Positions 1 through 5,370 of a DNA stretch of 6,434 nt are shown one piece after another. The notes below the pieces were generated by a model, which saw nothing but the letters and a program-made list of their open reading frames with translations, was not told the origin of the DNA and did no database searches. The stretch covers positions 1 through 6,434 of the forward strand of contig NZ_JALFCU010000069.1 of NCBI RefSeq assembly GCF_022771645.1, written 5' to 3'. The DNA comes from Selenomonas sp. (GTDB taxonomy: Bacteria > Bacillota > Negativicutes > Selenomonadales > Selenomonadaceae). The translations under genes were made by a program, and so were the position numbers. Numbering within the stretch: the first letter of the stretch is position 1; every line of letters begins with the position of its first letter.

Positions 1-479
1 TTGAAGCCGAAGATGACCGTGCCCATGCCGAGCGAATAATATTTTTTCACAATGGCGCCGATGATGTCGAAGCCGCCCGTGCTGCCGTTCATGCGGAACA
101 CGAGGCCGTAGCCTAGCCCATTGAAGACGCCGCCGAAAATCGCCGCGAGCATATAGTCGTTGAGCGGCGCATAGGCATTGAGGAAGCGTGTCGCGTCGAG
201 GCACAACGAGAAAATGCCCGTGCCGATGACGATGTCGATCGTGTAGCGTCGCCCCATGAGCCGCCAAGCCGCCGCGAGGAGCGGGATGTTGTACGCGAAC
301 GTCTGCAAGCCGATGGGCAGCCCCGTCAGATAATAGACGATGATCGCGATGCCCGTCGCGCCGCCGGTCAGCATATGCGACGGCACGAGGAAGAGGTTGA
401 TGGACGAGCTCGCGATGAGGCAGCCGAGCGTGATGCCGGCGTAGCGCAAGCCCTTGTGGCACAGCATGCGTGTCGTCAC
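1..479 (-). CDS. YitT-family (DUF161) integral membrane protein, N-terminal part, cut by window edge
   Basis: The visible 159 codons encode a hydrophobic multi-span protein. Family hallmarks can be read directly: SHMLTGGATGIAI near residues 35-46, then YNIPLL (63-68), a glycine-rich GGVFNGLGYGL (116-126) and GSTGGFDIIGAI (132-143). YitT proteins are predicted cytoplasmic-membrane proteins with about five or six helices and usually a cytoplasmic C-terminal domain; that domain would lie beyond position 1. The biochemical role of the family is not established. I chose the GTG at 479 because it overlaps the upstream stop as GTGA and has GGAGGG (493-488) eight bases before it. An ATG four codons later (467) is the alternative. 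The 4-base overlap implies translational coupling to the secreted-protein gene upstream. Family assignment is firm; function is not. Confidence 0.9.
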   Translation of the reverse strand, partial: MTTRMLCHKGLRYAGITLGCLIASSSINLFLVPSHMLTGGATGIAIIVYYLTGLPIGLQTFAYNIPLLAAAWRLMGRRYTIDIVIGTGIFSLCLDATRFLNAYAPLNDYMLAAIFGGVFNGLGYGLVFRMNGSTGGFDIIGAIVKKYYSLGMGTVIFGF

Positions 480-1162
480 TTCGTCAGCCCTCCGAGTTTT
501 GGCGACTCGCTCGCTGGCAGCGCACTCGTATCGATCTGCGCCTGTCCTGCCAGCACATTCGCGAGTGTCTCGTCGTCCGCATCTCCGTCATCTGCCGCAA
601 GCATACCCTCCGTCGCCCACGCATCCGCCTCGTCTTCCGTGAGCGGCAGCACCGTCAGGCGCAAACTCGTGAGGCTGCCGTCGTCATGGTCGACCGTGCA
701 GATGAGGCGTTCATACTTGTCGGCAGGATTCGTGGAAATGAAGCACGCATCGCCGTCGAGGTTCACGCGCTCGGCCTTGCCGTAGACCTTCTGGAGGTAA
801 TACGACGTCGCGCCGTACCGCACGCCATCGCGACCGGCCGCTGCGTCTTTTTCCAAAACAATCTCCGCGACGCGCTGCGTCTTTTGGACGACGAACACGC
901 GCACATCTTTCTTGAACGTGTACCGTTTGAGCGGCACGCCCCAGCGCGTGACATCGTCATCATAAAGCAGCTTGCCGAACGCGGCCGTCAATTGCTCCTG
1001 CGTCACGGCCTCGCCGAGCGCGACGCCATGCGCGGCAAAATCATCATCGCGCACGCCGGAAGCCGCAGCGTTTGCCGATGCCACGCCACCCGTCAGCACC
1101 ATCACGGCGCAAAACAGCCCGAGCAGCAGCCCGAGCCCTGCCCCGCAAACCGTCCGTCTCAT
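476..1162 (-). CDS. Secreted protein of unknown function with Sec signal peptide
   Basis: A 228-residue protein I do not recognise. Residues 1-34 form a Sec signal peptide: MRR, a hydrophobic stretch of about 20 residues (GLGLLLGLFCAVMVL), then VASANAA with likely cleavage after ASA or ANA. No lipobox is present, because the early cysteines (6 and 18) lack an LxxC context. The mature part seems to contain two similar alpha/beta units. The first (about 46-105) reads G-V-x-L-G, then AFGKLLYDDD, then alternating strands (YTFKKDVRVFVV, RVAEIVLEK). The second (about 116-175) reads YGATSYYLQKVYGKAERV, then ERLICTVDHDDGSLTSLRL. This spacing recalls BamE/SmpA-like folds, which is inference only. Cys140 and Cys155 could pair outside the cell. 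The C-terminal third is acidic and looks disordered. The reading frame is open further upstream (to 1276), but ATG 1162 is favoured: GGAGGGG precedes it and it overlaps the previous stop as ATGA. Confidence 0.8.
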   Translation of the reverse strand: MRRTVCGAGLGLLLGLFCAVMVLTGGVASANAAASGVRDDDFAAHGVALGEAVTQEQLTAAFGKLLYDDDVTRWGVPLKRYTFKKDVRVFVVQKTQRVAEIVLEKDAAAGRDGVRYGATSYYLQKVYGKAERVNLDGDACFISTNPADKYERLICTVDHDDGSLTSLRLTVLPLTEDEADAWATEGMLAADDGDADDETLANVLAGQAQIDTSALPASESPKLGGLTK

Positions 1163-2196
1163 GATTCCCCTCCGATCCGTTTCGTCAGGAATTTTTCTTC
1201 CTGCTCGAGCGTCTTCGCCTGTTTCAGTTTCTGCTCGGCCTCGCGGATCGTCGCGGCCTTCTTGTCCATCATCCAAGCCGCGTAGCCCTCGGCATAGCCG
1301 ATGTAGAGGTCGCAGATGCGCAGGCGCAGGCGATGGAGCGGCGTCGCGGCGTCTGGCGCATCGATGGCTTCGAGCGCCGCCTTGCGCGCCTGCCAGTCCG
1401 GCAGGATCGTCTCCGTCATGAGGTCTTGCAGCGCTTGCCGCGTCGCATTGTTCCCGAGCGTGCCGGCCGCGAGGATTTCCGCGCGCTGCGTCTCCGCCTC
1501 GCGCATCGCCGCCTCATGCTCCGCGACGATGGACGCCGTCTCCGTGAGATATGCATCGACTTTCGAGCGGCGCGCCTTTGCGAGCATCACGACGTAGTCG
1601 CGATAGTTCTCGATCCCTGTCACGTGGTAATGTCCGTCGTCCGCCGGTGCGAGCACGACGCGCAGCACGAAATCCTCGTCGGATTCCTGCGGATGCACGC
1701 GCACCATCGCGACGGCCGTTGCATCTTCATCATGGAGCTCCACGCGGTCGACGCCGCGCAGCTCCACACCCACGAGGCCGGCTTTCTGCATCGCGACGGA
1801 GGGATCGAGGAGCGCCTCCGTCTCCTCGCCTGTGGCCGCCGGCCAGACGCCCGTCTTGACATACGTCTCGATGGCTTCATGGAAGCTCTTGAGCACCGGC
1901 GCTTTCACCATTGACGCGAAGCTCTCGACCGCGCCTTTCGCCTCGTCGTTCATCGGCTGCTCCGTCTGGAGCGCGCCGCTCATGAAGTCCGTATACGAGG
2001 CATCGAGCACGCCGTCGACATCGACATAGCGGAAAAACGTATCCGCATCGTGCTTCTCGAGCGCCTGCGTGATTTCTGACATCGCGTACTCCGGCGTTTT
2101 CCGCTGATGCGTAACATAGAAAAACGCGCCGCCCGCCACGAGCACGGCGAGCAAGACCAGCACGGCAATCAGCCGTTTTTTCCATCCCATGGACAT
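1159..2196 (-). CDS. Membrane-anchored protein of unknown function, DUF2939-like N-terminal region and helical C-terminus
   Basis: A 345-residue protein with a short basic N-terminus (MGWKKR), one hydrophobic segment at about residues 9-28 and no obvious cleavage site, so it is probably an N-in anchor with the body outside the membrane. Just after the anchor, TPEYAMSEITQALEKHDADTFFRYVDVDGVL (split at about 34-50 and 51-64) resembles the start of DUF2939-type proteins. This is a weak, by-eye match. Residues 160-205 look like beta strands (AVAMVRVHP, FVLRVVLAP, HYHVTGIENY). From about 205 to 341 the protein is strongly helical, with charged coiled-coil-like runs at 222-243 and 311-341. The start is uncertain: GTG 2205, ATG 2196 and ATG 2190 share the frame and none has a strong Shine-Dalgarno site. 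I chose ATG 2196. Its stop overlaps the next start (ATGA), so it is translationally coupled to the secreted protein downstream. Function unknown. Confidence 0.78.
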   Translation of the reverse strand: MSMGWKKRLIAVLVLLAVLVAGGAFFYVTHQRKTPEYAMSEITQALEKHDADTFFRYVDVDGVLDASYTDFMSGALQTEQPMNDEAKGAVESFASMVKAPVLKSFHEAIETYVKTGVWPAATGEETEALLDPSVAMQKAGLVGVELRGVDRVELHDEDATAVAMVRVHPQESDEDFVLRVVLAPADDGHYHVTGIENYRDYVVMLAKARRSKVDAYLTETASIVAEHEAAMREAETQRAEILAAGTLGNNATRQALQDLMTETILPDWQARKAALEAIDAPDAATPLHRLRLRICDLYIGYAEGYAAWMMDKKAATIREAEQKLKQAKTLEQEEKFLTKRIGGES

Positions 2197-2214
2197 GATT
2201 CCCACACTTTCTGC

Positions 2215-2250
2215 AAAAAAGATCCAGACGGAGCGTCAGAGCGCTTCGTC
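2215..2250 (-). terminator. Possible intrinsic terminator at the end of mnmA
   Basis: Reading the minus strand, GACGAAGCG (2250-2242), a six-base loop CTCTGA and CGCTCCGTC (2235-2227) form a nine-position stem with one internal A-C mismatch. After TGGATC there is a run of six T (2220-2215). The mnmA stop codon TGA lies in the loop. The mismatch and the six-base gap before the T run make this non-ideal, so it may terminate only part of the transcripts, with the rest reading into the three genes downstream. Confidence 0.35.
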
Positions 2251-3342
2251 AATCCTGCCGCCGCCGACGACGGTATCGCCATCGTAGAACACGACGGACT
2301 GGCCAGGCGTCACGGCGCGCTGCGGCTCGCGGAACGTCACGCGCACGTGGCCGTCCGCGCACGGCTCGACGTGCGCTGCGCCTTCGCGCTTGCCGTAGCG
2401 CACTTTCGCCGTCACATCGATGGGCGCCGTGAGCGCGTCGATGGCAATCCAATTGAGGTCGCTCGCGATGAGGCCGCTTGCGAACACGTCATCCGCGCCG
2501 CCGACAACGACCTGGTTCTTCTCCATGTCGAGCCGCACGACGTAGAGCGGATGCTCGGCCGCGATGCCGAGCCCTTTCCGCTGGCCGATCGTGTAGAGCG
2601 GCACGCCCGCATGATGGCCGAGTACATGGCCTGCCATATCGACGATATCGCCCGGATGCAGGCACGCAGGCGCGTGCTCCGAGAGATACGCTTTGTAATC
2701 ATCATTGGGCACGAAGCAGATTTCCTGACTGTCCGGCTTGTGCGCGACGGGCAGGCCGCGTTCCTCCGCCATCCGCCGCGTCTCCGTCTTGCGGTACTCG
2801 CCGAGCGGCATGAGGAAATGCGCGAGGCTGTGCTGGTCGAGATGATAGAGCGCGTACGCTTGATCTTTCTGCGTGTCGACGCCTTTCTTCAATAACCAGC
2901 GGCCATTCTCATTCTGCTCGATGCGCGCATAGTGTCCTGTCGCGACAAAGTTCGCGCCGAGTTCGAACGCGCGCGAAAGGAGTCCGCCAAACTTCACGTA
3001 GCGGTTGCAATCGATGCAAGGGTTCGGCGTGCGGCCGTGCGCGTACTCCGCGAGAAAATGGTCGATGACGCGCTCGCGGAACAGCGCTTTGAAATCCATG
3101 ACGTAATGCGGGATGCCGATGATCTCGCAGACGCGCCGCGCGTCGTCGACAGCCGACAGCGAGCAGCAGCCGCGGTTGTTTTCCGCGAAGTCACGGCTCT
3201 CGTCGGCGAGCCGCATCGTCACGCCGATGACGTCATAGCCGCGCTCTTTGAGGAGCGCCGCCGTCAGCGAACTGTCGACGCCGCCGCTCATGCCGACGAC
3301 AACGGTCTTGTTTTCCACCAAAAGATTGTTCCCTCCCATCAT
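2236..3342 (-). CDS. mnmA: tRNA-specific 2-thiouridylase MnmA
   Basis: MnmA puts sulfur on C2 of the wobble uridine (U34) of tRNA-Lys, -Glu and -Gln, using ATP to adenylate the base and a persulfide as sulfur source. The protein (368 residues, normal length) has the PP-loop VVVGMSGGVDSS (residues 14-25), a central region with RTPNPCIDCNRYVKFG (104-119) and GHYARIE, and the second active-site cysteine in HKPDSQEICFVP (Cys209). Cys112 corresponds to E. coli Cys102 and Cys209 to Cys199. The E. coli Asp99 position is cysteine here (Cys109), giving CxxC plus C. The beta-barrel C-terminal region (about 250-365, YTIGQRKGLGI to VVGGGRIDEAL) is complete. The start is debatable: ATG 3342 and ATG 3339 have only a close AGGA, whereas TTG 3321 has GGGAGGG (3337-3331) nine bases upstream and would give a more typical short N-terminus. 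It begins 18 bases after the preceding small membrane-protein gene. Confidence 0.97.
   Translation of the reverse strand: MMGGNNLLVENKTVVVGMSGGVDSSLTAALLKERGYDVIGVTMRLADESRDFAENNRGCCSLSAVDDARRVCEIIGIPHYVMDFKALFRERVIDHFLAEYAHGRTPNPCIDCNRYVKFGGLLSRAFELGANFVATGHYARIEQNENGRWLLKKGVDTQKDQAYALYHLDQHSLAHFLMPLGEYRKTETRRMAEERGLPVAHKPDSQEICFVPNDDYKAYLSEHAPACLHPGDIVDMAGHVLGHHAGVPLYTIGQRKGLGIAAEHPLYVVRLDMEKNQVVVGGADDVFASGLIASDLNWIAIDALTAPIDVTAKVRYGKREGAAHVEPCADGHVRVTFREPQRAVTPGQSVVFYDGDTVVGGGRIDEAL
3331..3337 (-). promoter_or_regulatory. Strong Shine-Dalgarno inside the annotated mnmA 5' end
   Basis: GGGAGGG on the minus strand lies downstream of the ATGs at 3342 and 3339 and nine bases before TTG 3321. 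It suggests that translation of mnmA may begin at the TTG (Leu8 of the longer reading), which would remove seven residues. No conserved MnmA residue is lost, since the PP-loop begins later. Confidence 0.45.
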
Positions 3343-3360
3343 TTCCTGCGTCCTGCTGCC

Positions 3361-3702
3361 TCACAGGAACAGCAGCAGGATCGCGCCGAACAGTGTCACG
3401 ATGCTGAAACCGCGCATCGCATTCGCAATCGGCACGCCGACCGGGCCGAACACGGCCGGCACGACGCGCCGCACTTCATAGACGAGGAACGCCGCACCGA
3501 ACAGGATGAATGGCGCGATGCCAGCAAACATGCCATAGCAGAAGGCCGCAAGCGCGACGATCATGCTCGCAACCTCTCCGCGCGCATAGTGCGGCAACGC
3601 GTCTTCGTCCGGCTTCTCATCGAGCAGCGCACGACTCTGCCGCACGCCAAACTCGTCCGTGAGTTCCTCGTCCTGTGAAAACCATCGATAGTGAAAGGCC
3701 AT
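3361..3702 (-). CDS. Small integral membrane protein of unknown function (about three helices)
   Basis: A 113-residue protein I do not recognise. The first 40 or so residues are polar and charged (MAFHYRWFSQDEELTDEFG, then DEKPDEDALPHYARGE). The rest is hydrophobic, with probable membrane helices at about 42-56 (ASMIVALAAFCYGMF), 57-73 (AGIAPFILFGAAFLVYE) and 95-113 (GFSIVTLFGAILLLFL). The protein ends in the last helix. I placed the start at ATG 3702 because GGAGGAG (3719-3713) precedes it by ten bases. A longer reading from ATG 3741, overlapping the amidase stop by one base (TGATG), adds 13 residues but has only a distant AGGAG. It sits between the amidase and mnmA with short gaps, so it is likely in the same transcript. 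Nothing in its sequence links it to either function. Confidence 0.72.
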   Translation of the reverse strand: MAFHYRWFSQDEELTDEFGVRQSRALLDEKPDEDALPHYARGEVASMIVALAAFCYGMFAGIAPFILFGAAFLVYEVRRVVPAVFGPVGVPIANAMRGFSIVTLFGAILLLFL

Positions 3703-3740
3703 CAGCCGCCAACTCCTCCGTACCAGCAAAACCGTACCCA

Positions 3741-4334
3741 TCAAATGCCATAACGCTCCTGCGCGCCGGCAATGACATCAGGCAGCAGATCATAGAGATG
3801 TTGCCCCGGGCACGCCGTCGCATTGAAATCGCGATGGCCTTTGATCGTGTCCGCATCCGGCCGCAAGCCGTATATCATACAGAGCCTGGCGACCAGGCGC
3901 GCGGCTGCGTCCATCTGCGCATCCGTCGGCCATGCGGTTTCGAAATTGCCGACGAGGTTCACGCCGACGCTGTGCCAATTCTCGCCATAGCAATGCGCGC
4001 CGACGGTATCGCGCGGCCGCCCGCGCTCGATCGTTCCGTCCTTGCGGATGAGATAATGATAGCCGATGCCCGCCCAGCCGTTCGCGAGATGCCAGCGGTG
4101 CACGGTCGCTGCCGAGACATCCGCATCCGTGTTGCCGATATGATGCACGATGATGACATCCGTCGCCTCGCGGTTCTCGAGCGAGCGGAAGCGCAGATGC
4201 GTCTCGCGGATGCGCACGCCCGCGCCGCCACCCGTCTGCCATGCTGCCTCCGCTGCGTGCGGCACCACGAACGGCAGCGCTACCGCGCCGGCGGCCATCG
4301 TTCCCAACTGTTTGATAAAATCCCTGCGATTCAT
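3741..4334 (-). CDS. N-acetylmuramoyl-L-alanine amidase (Amidase_2/PGRP fold), Tat-exported
   Basis: A zinc amidase that should cleave the bond between N-acetylmuramic acid and L-alanine in peptidoglycan. From ATG 4334 the protein has 197 residues. It opens with a twin-arginine signal MNRRDFIKQLG followed by a hydrophobic AAGAVALPFVV and AAEAA, with likely cleavage near residue 30. The catalytic domain shows the expected order: VIIVHHIGN (zinc His at 64 or 65), WHLANGWAGIGYHYLI (active-site Tyr94), GAHCYGENWHSVGVNLVGNFE, and KGHRDFNATACPG, with His167 and Cys175 as the other metal ligands. The domain ends soon after, with no cell-wall-binding repeats, so it is a minimal enzyme. The longer frame starts at ATG 4358 but would bury the Tat motif eight residues in and has no ribosome site; the chosen ATG has GAGG only three bases upstream, so the start is moderately sure. 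It is first in the leftward gene run. Confidence 0.93.
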   Translation of the reverse strand: MNRRDFIKQLGTMAAGAVALPFVVPHAAEAAWQTGGGAGVRIRETHLRFRSLENREATDVIIVHHIGNTDADVSAATVHRWHLANGWAGIGYHYLIRKDGTIERGRPRDTVGAHCYGENWHSVGVNLVGNFETAWPTDAQMDAAARLVARLCMIYGLRPDADTIKGHRDFNATACPGQHLYDLLPDVIAGAQERYGI

Positions 4335-4369
4335 GAACCTCATTTCCCATAGTTCCATACTAAGCTTTT

Positions 4370-4375
4370 ATTATA
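4370..4375 (-). promoter_or_regulatory. Candidate -10 element for the leftward amidase operon
   Basis: A perfect TATAAT lies on the minus strand 35 bases before the amidase ATG, in the only A/T-rich stretch there. I see no good -35 match 16-19 bases upstream (best windows read TCGCTT or CGCTTT), so this is a weak or activator-dependent candidate. Confidence 0.35.
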
Positions 4376-4409
4376 TGGGAGGACTCTGAAAAAAGCGAGA
4401 GAATCGCGC

Positions 4410-4434
4410 CGTTTTCCTCGAAAATCTGAATTTT
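4410..4434. promoter_or_regulatory. A/T-rich inverted repeats upstream of the deoR promoter, possible operator
   Basis: Two nested small inverted repeats occur here: TTTTC-CTC-GAAAA (4412-4424) and AAAAT-CTGA-ATTTT (4421-4434). The stretch starts with CGTTTTCCTCG, which matches CGTTTTTCTTG in the promoter spacer (4464-4474) at 9 of 11 positions. DeoR-family repressors often bind repeated TTTC/GAAA-type sites beside their own gene, so an autoregulatory operator is possible. The repeats are short and low in complexity. Confidence 0.22.
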
Positions 4435-4451
4435 GTTTCTGCGTGCTTTTG

Positions 4452-4480
4452 TTGAATTCTATGCGTTTTTCTTGTATAAT
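4452..4480 (+). promoter_or_regulatory. Promoter of the deoR-family gene (sigma-70/sigma-A type)
   Basis: TTGAAT at 4452-4457 and a perfect TATAAT at 4475-4480 are separated by exactly 17 bases. Transcription would begin near 4487 and give a leader of about 45 bases before ATG 4532. The spacer contains GTTTTTCT (4465-4472), which recurs as an inverted pair in front of the kinase gene; a repressor bound there would block this promoter. Confidence 0.8.
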
Positions 4481-4531
4481 ACTTACAGGAAATGTGATTG
4501 CATATATCTTTTTGAGCAAGGAGCGTTCATC

Positions 4532-5287
4532 ATGCTGGGAATCGAGCGGCGCCGCCGCATCATGGAGAAATTGAACGAAGAACAAAAAGTCTATGTCTCG
4601 GAGCTCGCAAAGCTCTTCGGCGTCACGGAAGAGACGATCCGTCGCGACTTAGAAAAGCTCGAAGGCAAAGACCTGCTGCGCCGCAGTTATGGCGGCGCCG
4701 TGCTCAACGAGCACACGAGCGACGACATCTCGTTCGTCAAGCGCAGCACGATCCTCAGCGAGAACAAGCGCACCATCGCAGGACGTGCTGCGCGTCTCGT
4801 CCACGACGGCGACACGATCATGGTCGATGCGAGCACGACGTGCCTCGCGCTCATCGGCGAGCTCCAGCGGCACAAGAACCTCACGATCATCACGAATTCC
4901 GTGCGCGTCGTCCACGACTTCCTCCAAGGGCCGTTCCATCTCATCTCGACGGGCGGCACGCTGCGGCCGGATTCCTGCGCGCTCGTCGGCGACGTCACGC
5001 TGCAGACACTCCGTCGCTACAACGTTGACCTCGCGCTCATCAGCTGCAAGGGCCTCGACCGCGAAAAAGGCGTCATGGAATCAAACGATGCCGAGGGCAC
5101 GATCAAAGAATGCATGGCGACGCAAGCGAAACGCGTCATCCTGCTCGCCGATCATACGAAATTCGGCAAGACCGCCTTCGTGCACTCCTTCGACTTCGAC
5201 CGCATCAATGCCATCGTGACCGACGAGCCCATGACGACCTCGTGGCGCGATTTTCTTGAAAAAAAACATGTGGAACGCATCGATTGA
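4532..5287 (+). CDS. DeoR-family transcriptional repressor
   Basis: A 251-residue regulator of the usual family length. The N-terminal winged helix-turn-helix spans about residues 5-57: IERRRRIMEKL, then YVSELAKLFGVTEETIRRDLEKLEGKDLLRRSYGG (split 21-40 and 41-55), the classic DeoR signature. The C-terminal effector domain (about 75-235) carries family motifs: DGDTIMVDASTT (92-103), ITNS (120-123), STGGTLR (139-145), LISCKGLDREKGVMESN (169-185) and LLADHTKFGK (204-213). Such domains usually sense a phosphorylated sugar or sugar-like intermediate; the ligand cannot be told from sequence. The frame is open from 4433, but ATG 4532 is correct: AAGGAG (4518-4523) is eight bases upstream and the promoter -10 lies within the longer reading. 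It is divergent from the amidase operon and 83 bases before a nucleoside kinase-like gene. No sugar kinase or transporter is visible nearby, so its regulon is unknown. Confidence 0.96.
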   Translation: MLGIERRRRIMEKLNEEQKVYVSELAKLFGVTEETIRRDLEKLEGKDLLRRSYGGAVLNEHTSDDISFVKRSTILSENKRTIAGRAARLVHDGDTIMVDASTTCLALIGELQRHKNLTIITNSVRVVHDFLQGPFHLISTGGTLRPDSCALVGDVTLQTLRRYNVDLALISCKGLDREKGVMESNDAEGTIKECMATQAKRVILLADHTKFGKTAFVHSFDFDRINAIVTDEPMTTSWRDFLEKKHVERID

Positions 5288-5297
5288 CCTGCCGTCA

Positions 5298-5311
5298 TTT
5301 CTCATGAGAAA
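5298..5311. repeat. Perfect 14-base palindrome between deoR and the kinase gene
   Basis: TTTCTCATGAGAAA reads identically on both strands, eleven bases after the deoR stop codon. It has no T-run after it on either strand, so it does not look like a terminator. A dimeric repressor site is the natural guess; no known operator was recognised. Confidence 0.5.
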
Positions 5312-5347
5312 AGAAAAACCACGGTATCATAAAAACATCGTTTTTCT
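5312..5347. promoter_or_regulatory. Inverted repeat AGAAAAAC/GTTTTTCT upstream of the kinase gene
   Basis: AGAAAAAC (5312-5319) and GTTTTTCT (5340-5347) are exact inverse complements separated by 20 bases. A smaller repeat, AAAAAC-ATC-GTTTTT (5331-5345), shares the right arm. The same 8-mer lies in the deoR promoter spacer. It could be an operator pair for the adjacent DeoR protein or a weak RNA hairpin. I could not find a convincing promoter in this gap, so the kinase may be read from the deoR promoter. Confidence 0.28.
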
Positions 5348-5356
5348 CTGGATTCG

Positions 5357-5363
5357 AAGGAGG
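5357..5363 (+). promoter_or_regulatory. Shine-Dalgarno site that fixes the kinase start
   Basis: AAGGAGG lies seven bases before ATG 5371 but only one base before the in-frame ATG at 5365, so translation should start at 5371. Confidence 0.8.
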
Positions 5364-5370
5364 AATGGTT

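Noticed and set aside
1163..1276. N-terminal extension of the secreted protein by 38 residues
   Set aside because: It would overlap the upstream gene by over 100 bases and bury the signal peptide; ATG 1162 has GGAGGGG and the ATGA overlap.
470..1285. Long plus-strand open frame (271 codons) opposite the secreted-protein gene
   Set aside because: It is a mirror of a G/C-biased gene, rich in Arg and His and without domain logic or a good ribosome site. The minus-strand reading has a signal peptide and coupled junctions.
2107..3678. Two long plus-strand open frames (262 and 248 codons) opposite mnmA and the small membrane protein
   Set aside because: The minus strand encodes unmistakable MnmA across most of this span; the plus frames are compositional shadows.
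3675..4352. Plus-strand open frame of 225 codons opposite the amidase
   Set aside because: The minus strand carries a complete amidase with all catalytic motifs; the plus reading resembles no family.
4389..4407. Hairpin GCGA-TTCTC-TCGC followed by six T on the minus strand
   Set aside because: The stem is only four base pairs and no leftward transcript is expected to enter it, since the gene to its right is transcribed rightwards.
4433..4531. N-terminal extension of the DeoR protein by 33 residues
   Set aside because: The extension covers the promoter -35 and -10 and has no family similarity; ATG 4532 has an ideal ribosome site.
5284..5289. TTGACC overlapping the deoR stop, a possible -35 for the kinase
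   Set aside because: No acceptable -10 lies 15-19 bases downstream; the windows read AGAAAA or TGAGAA.
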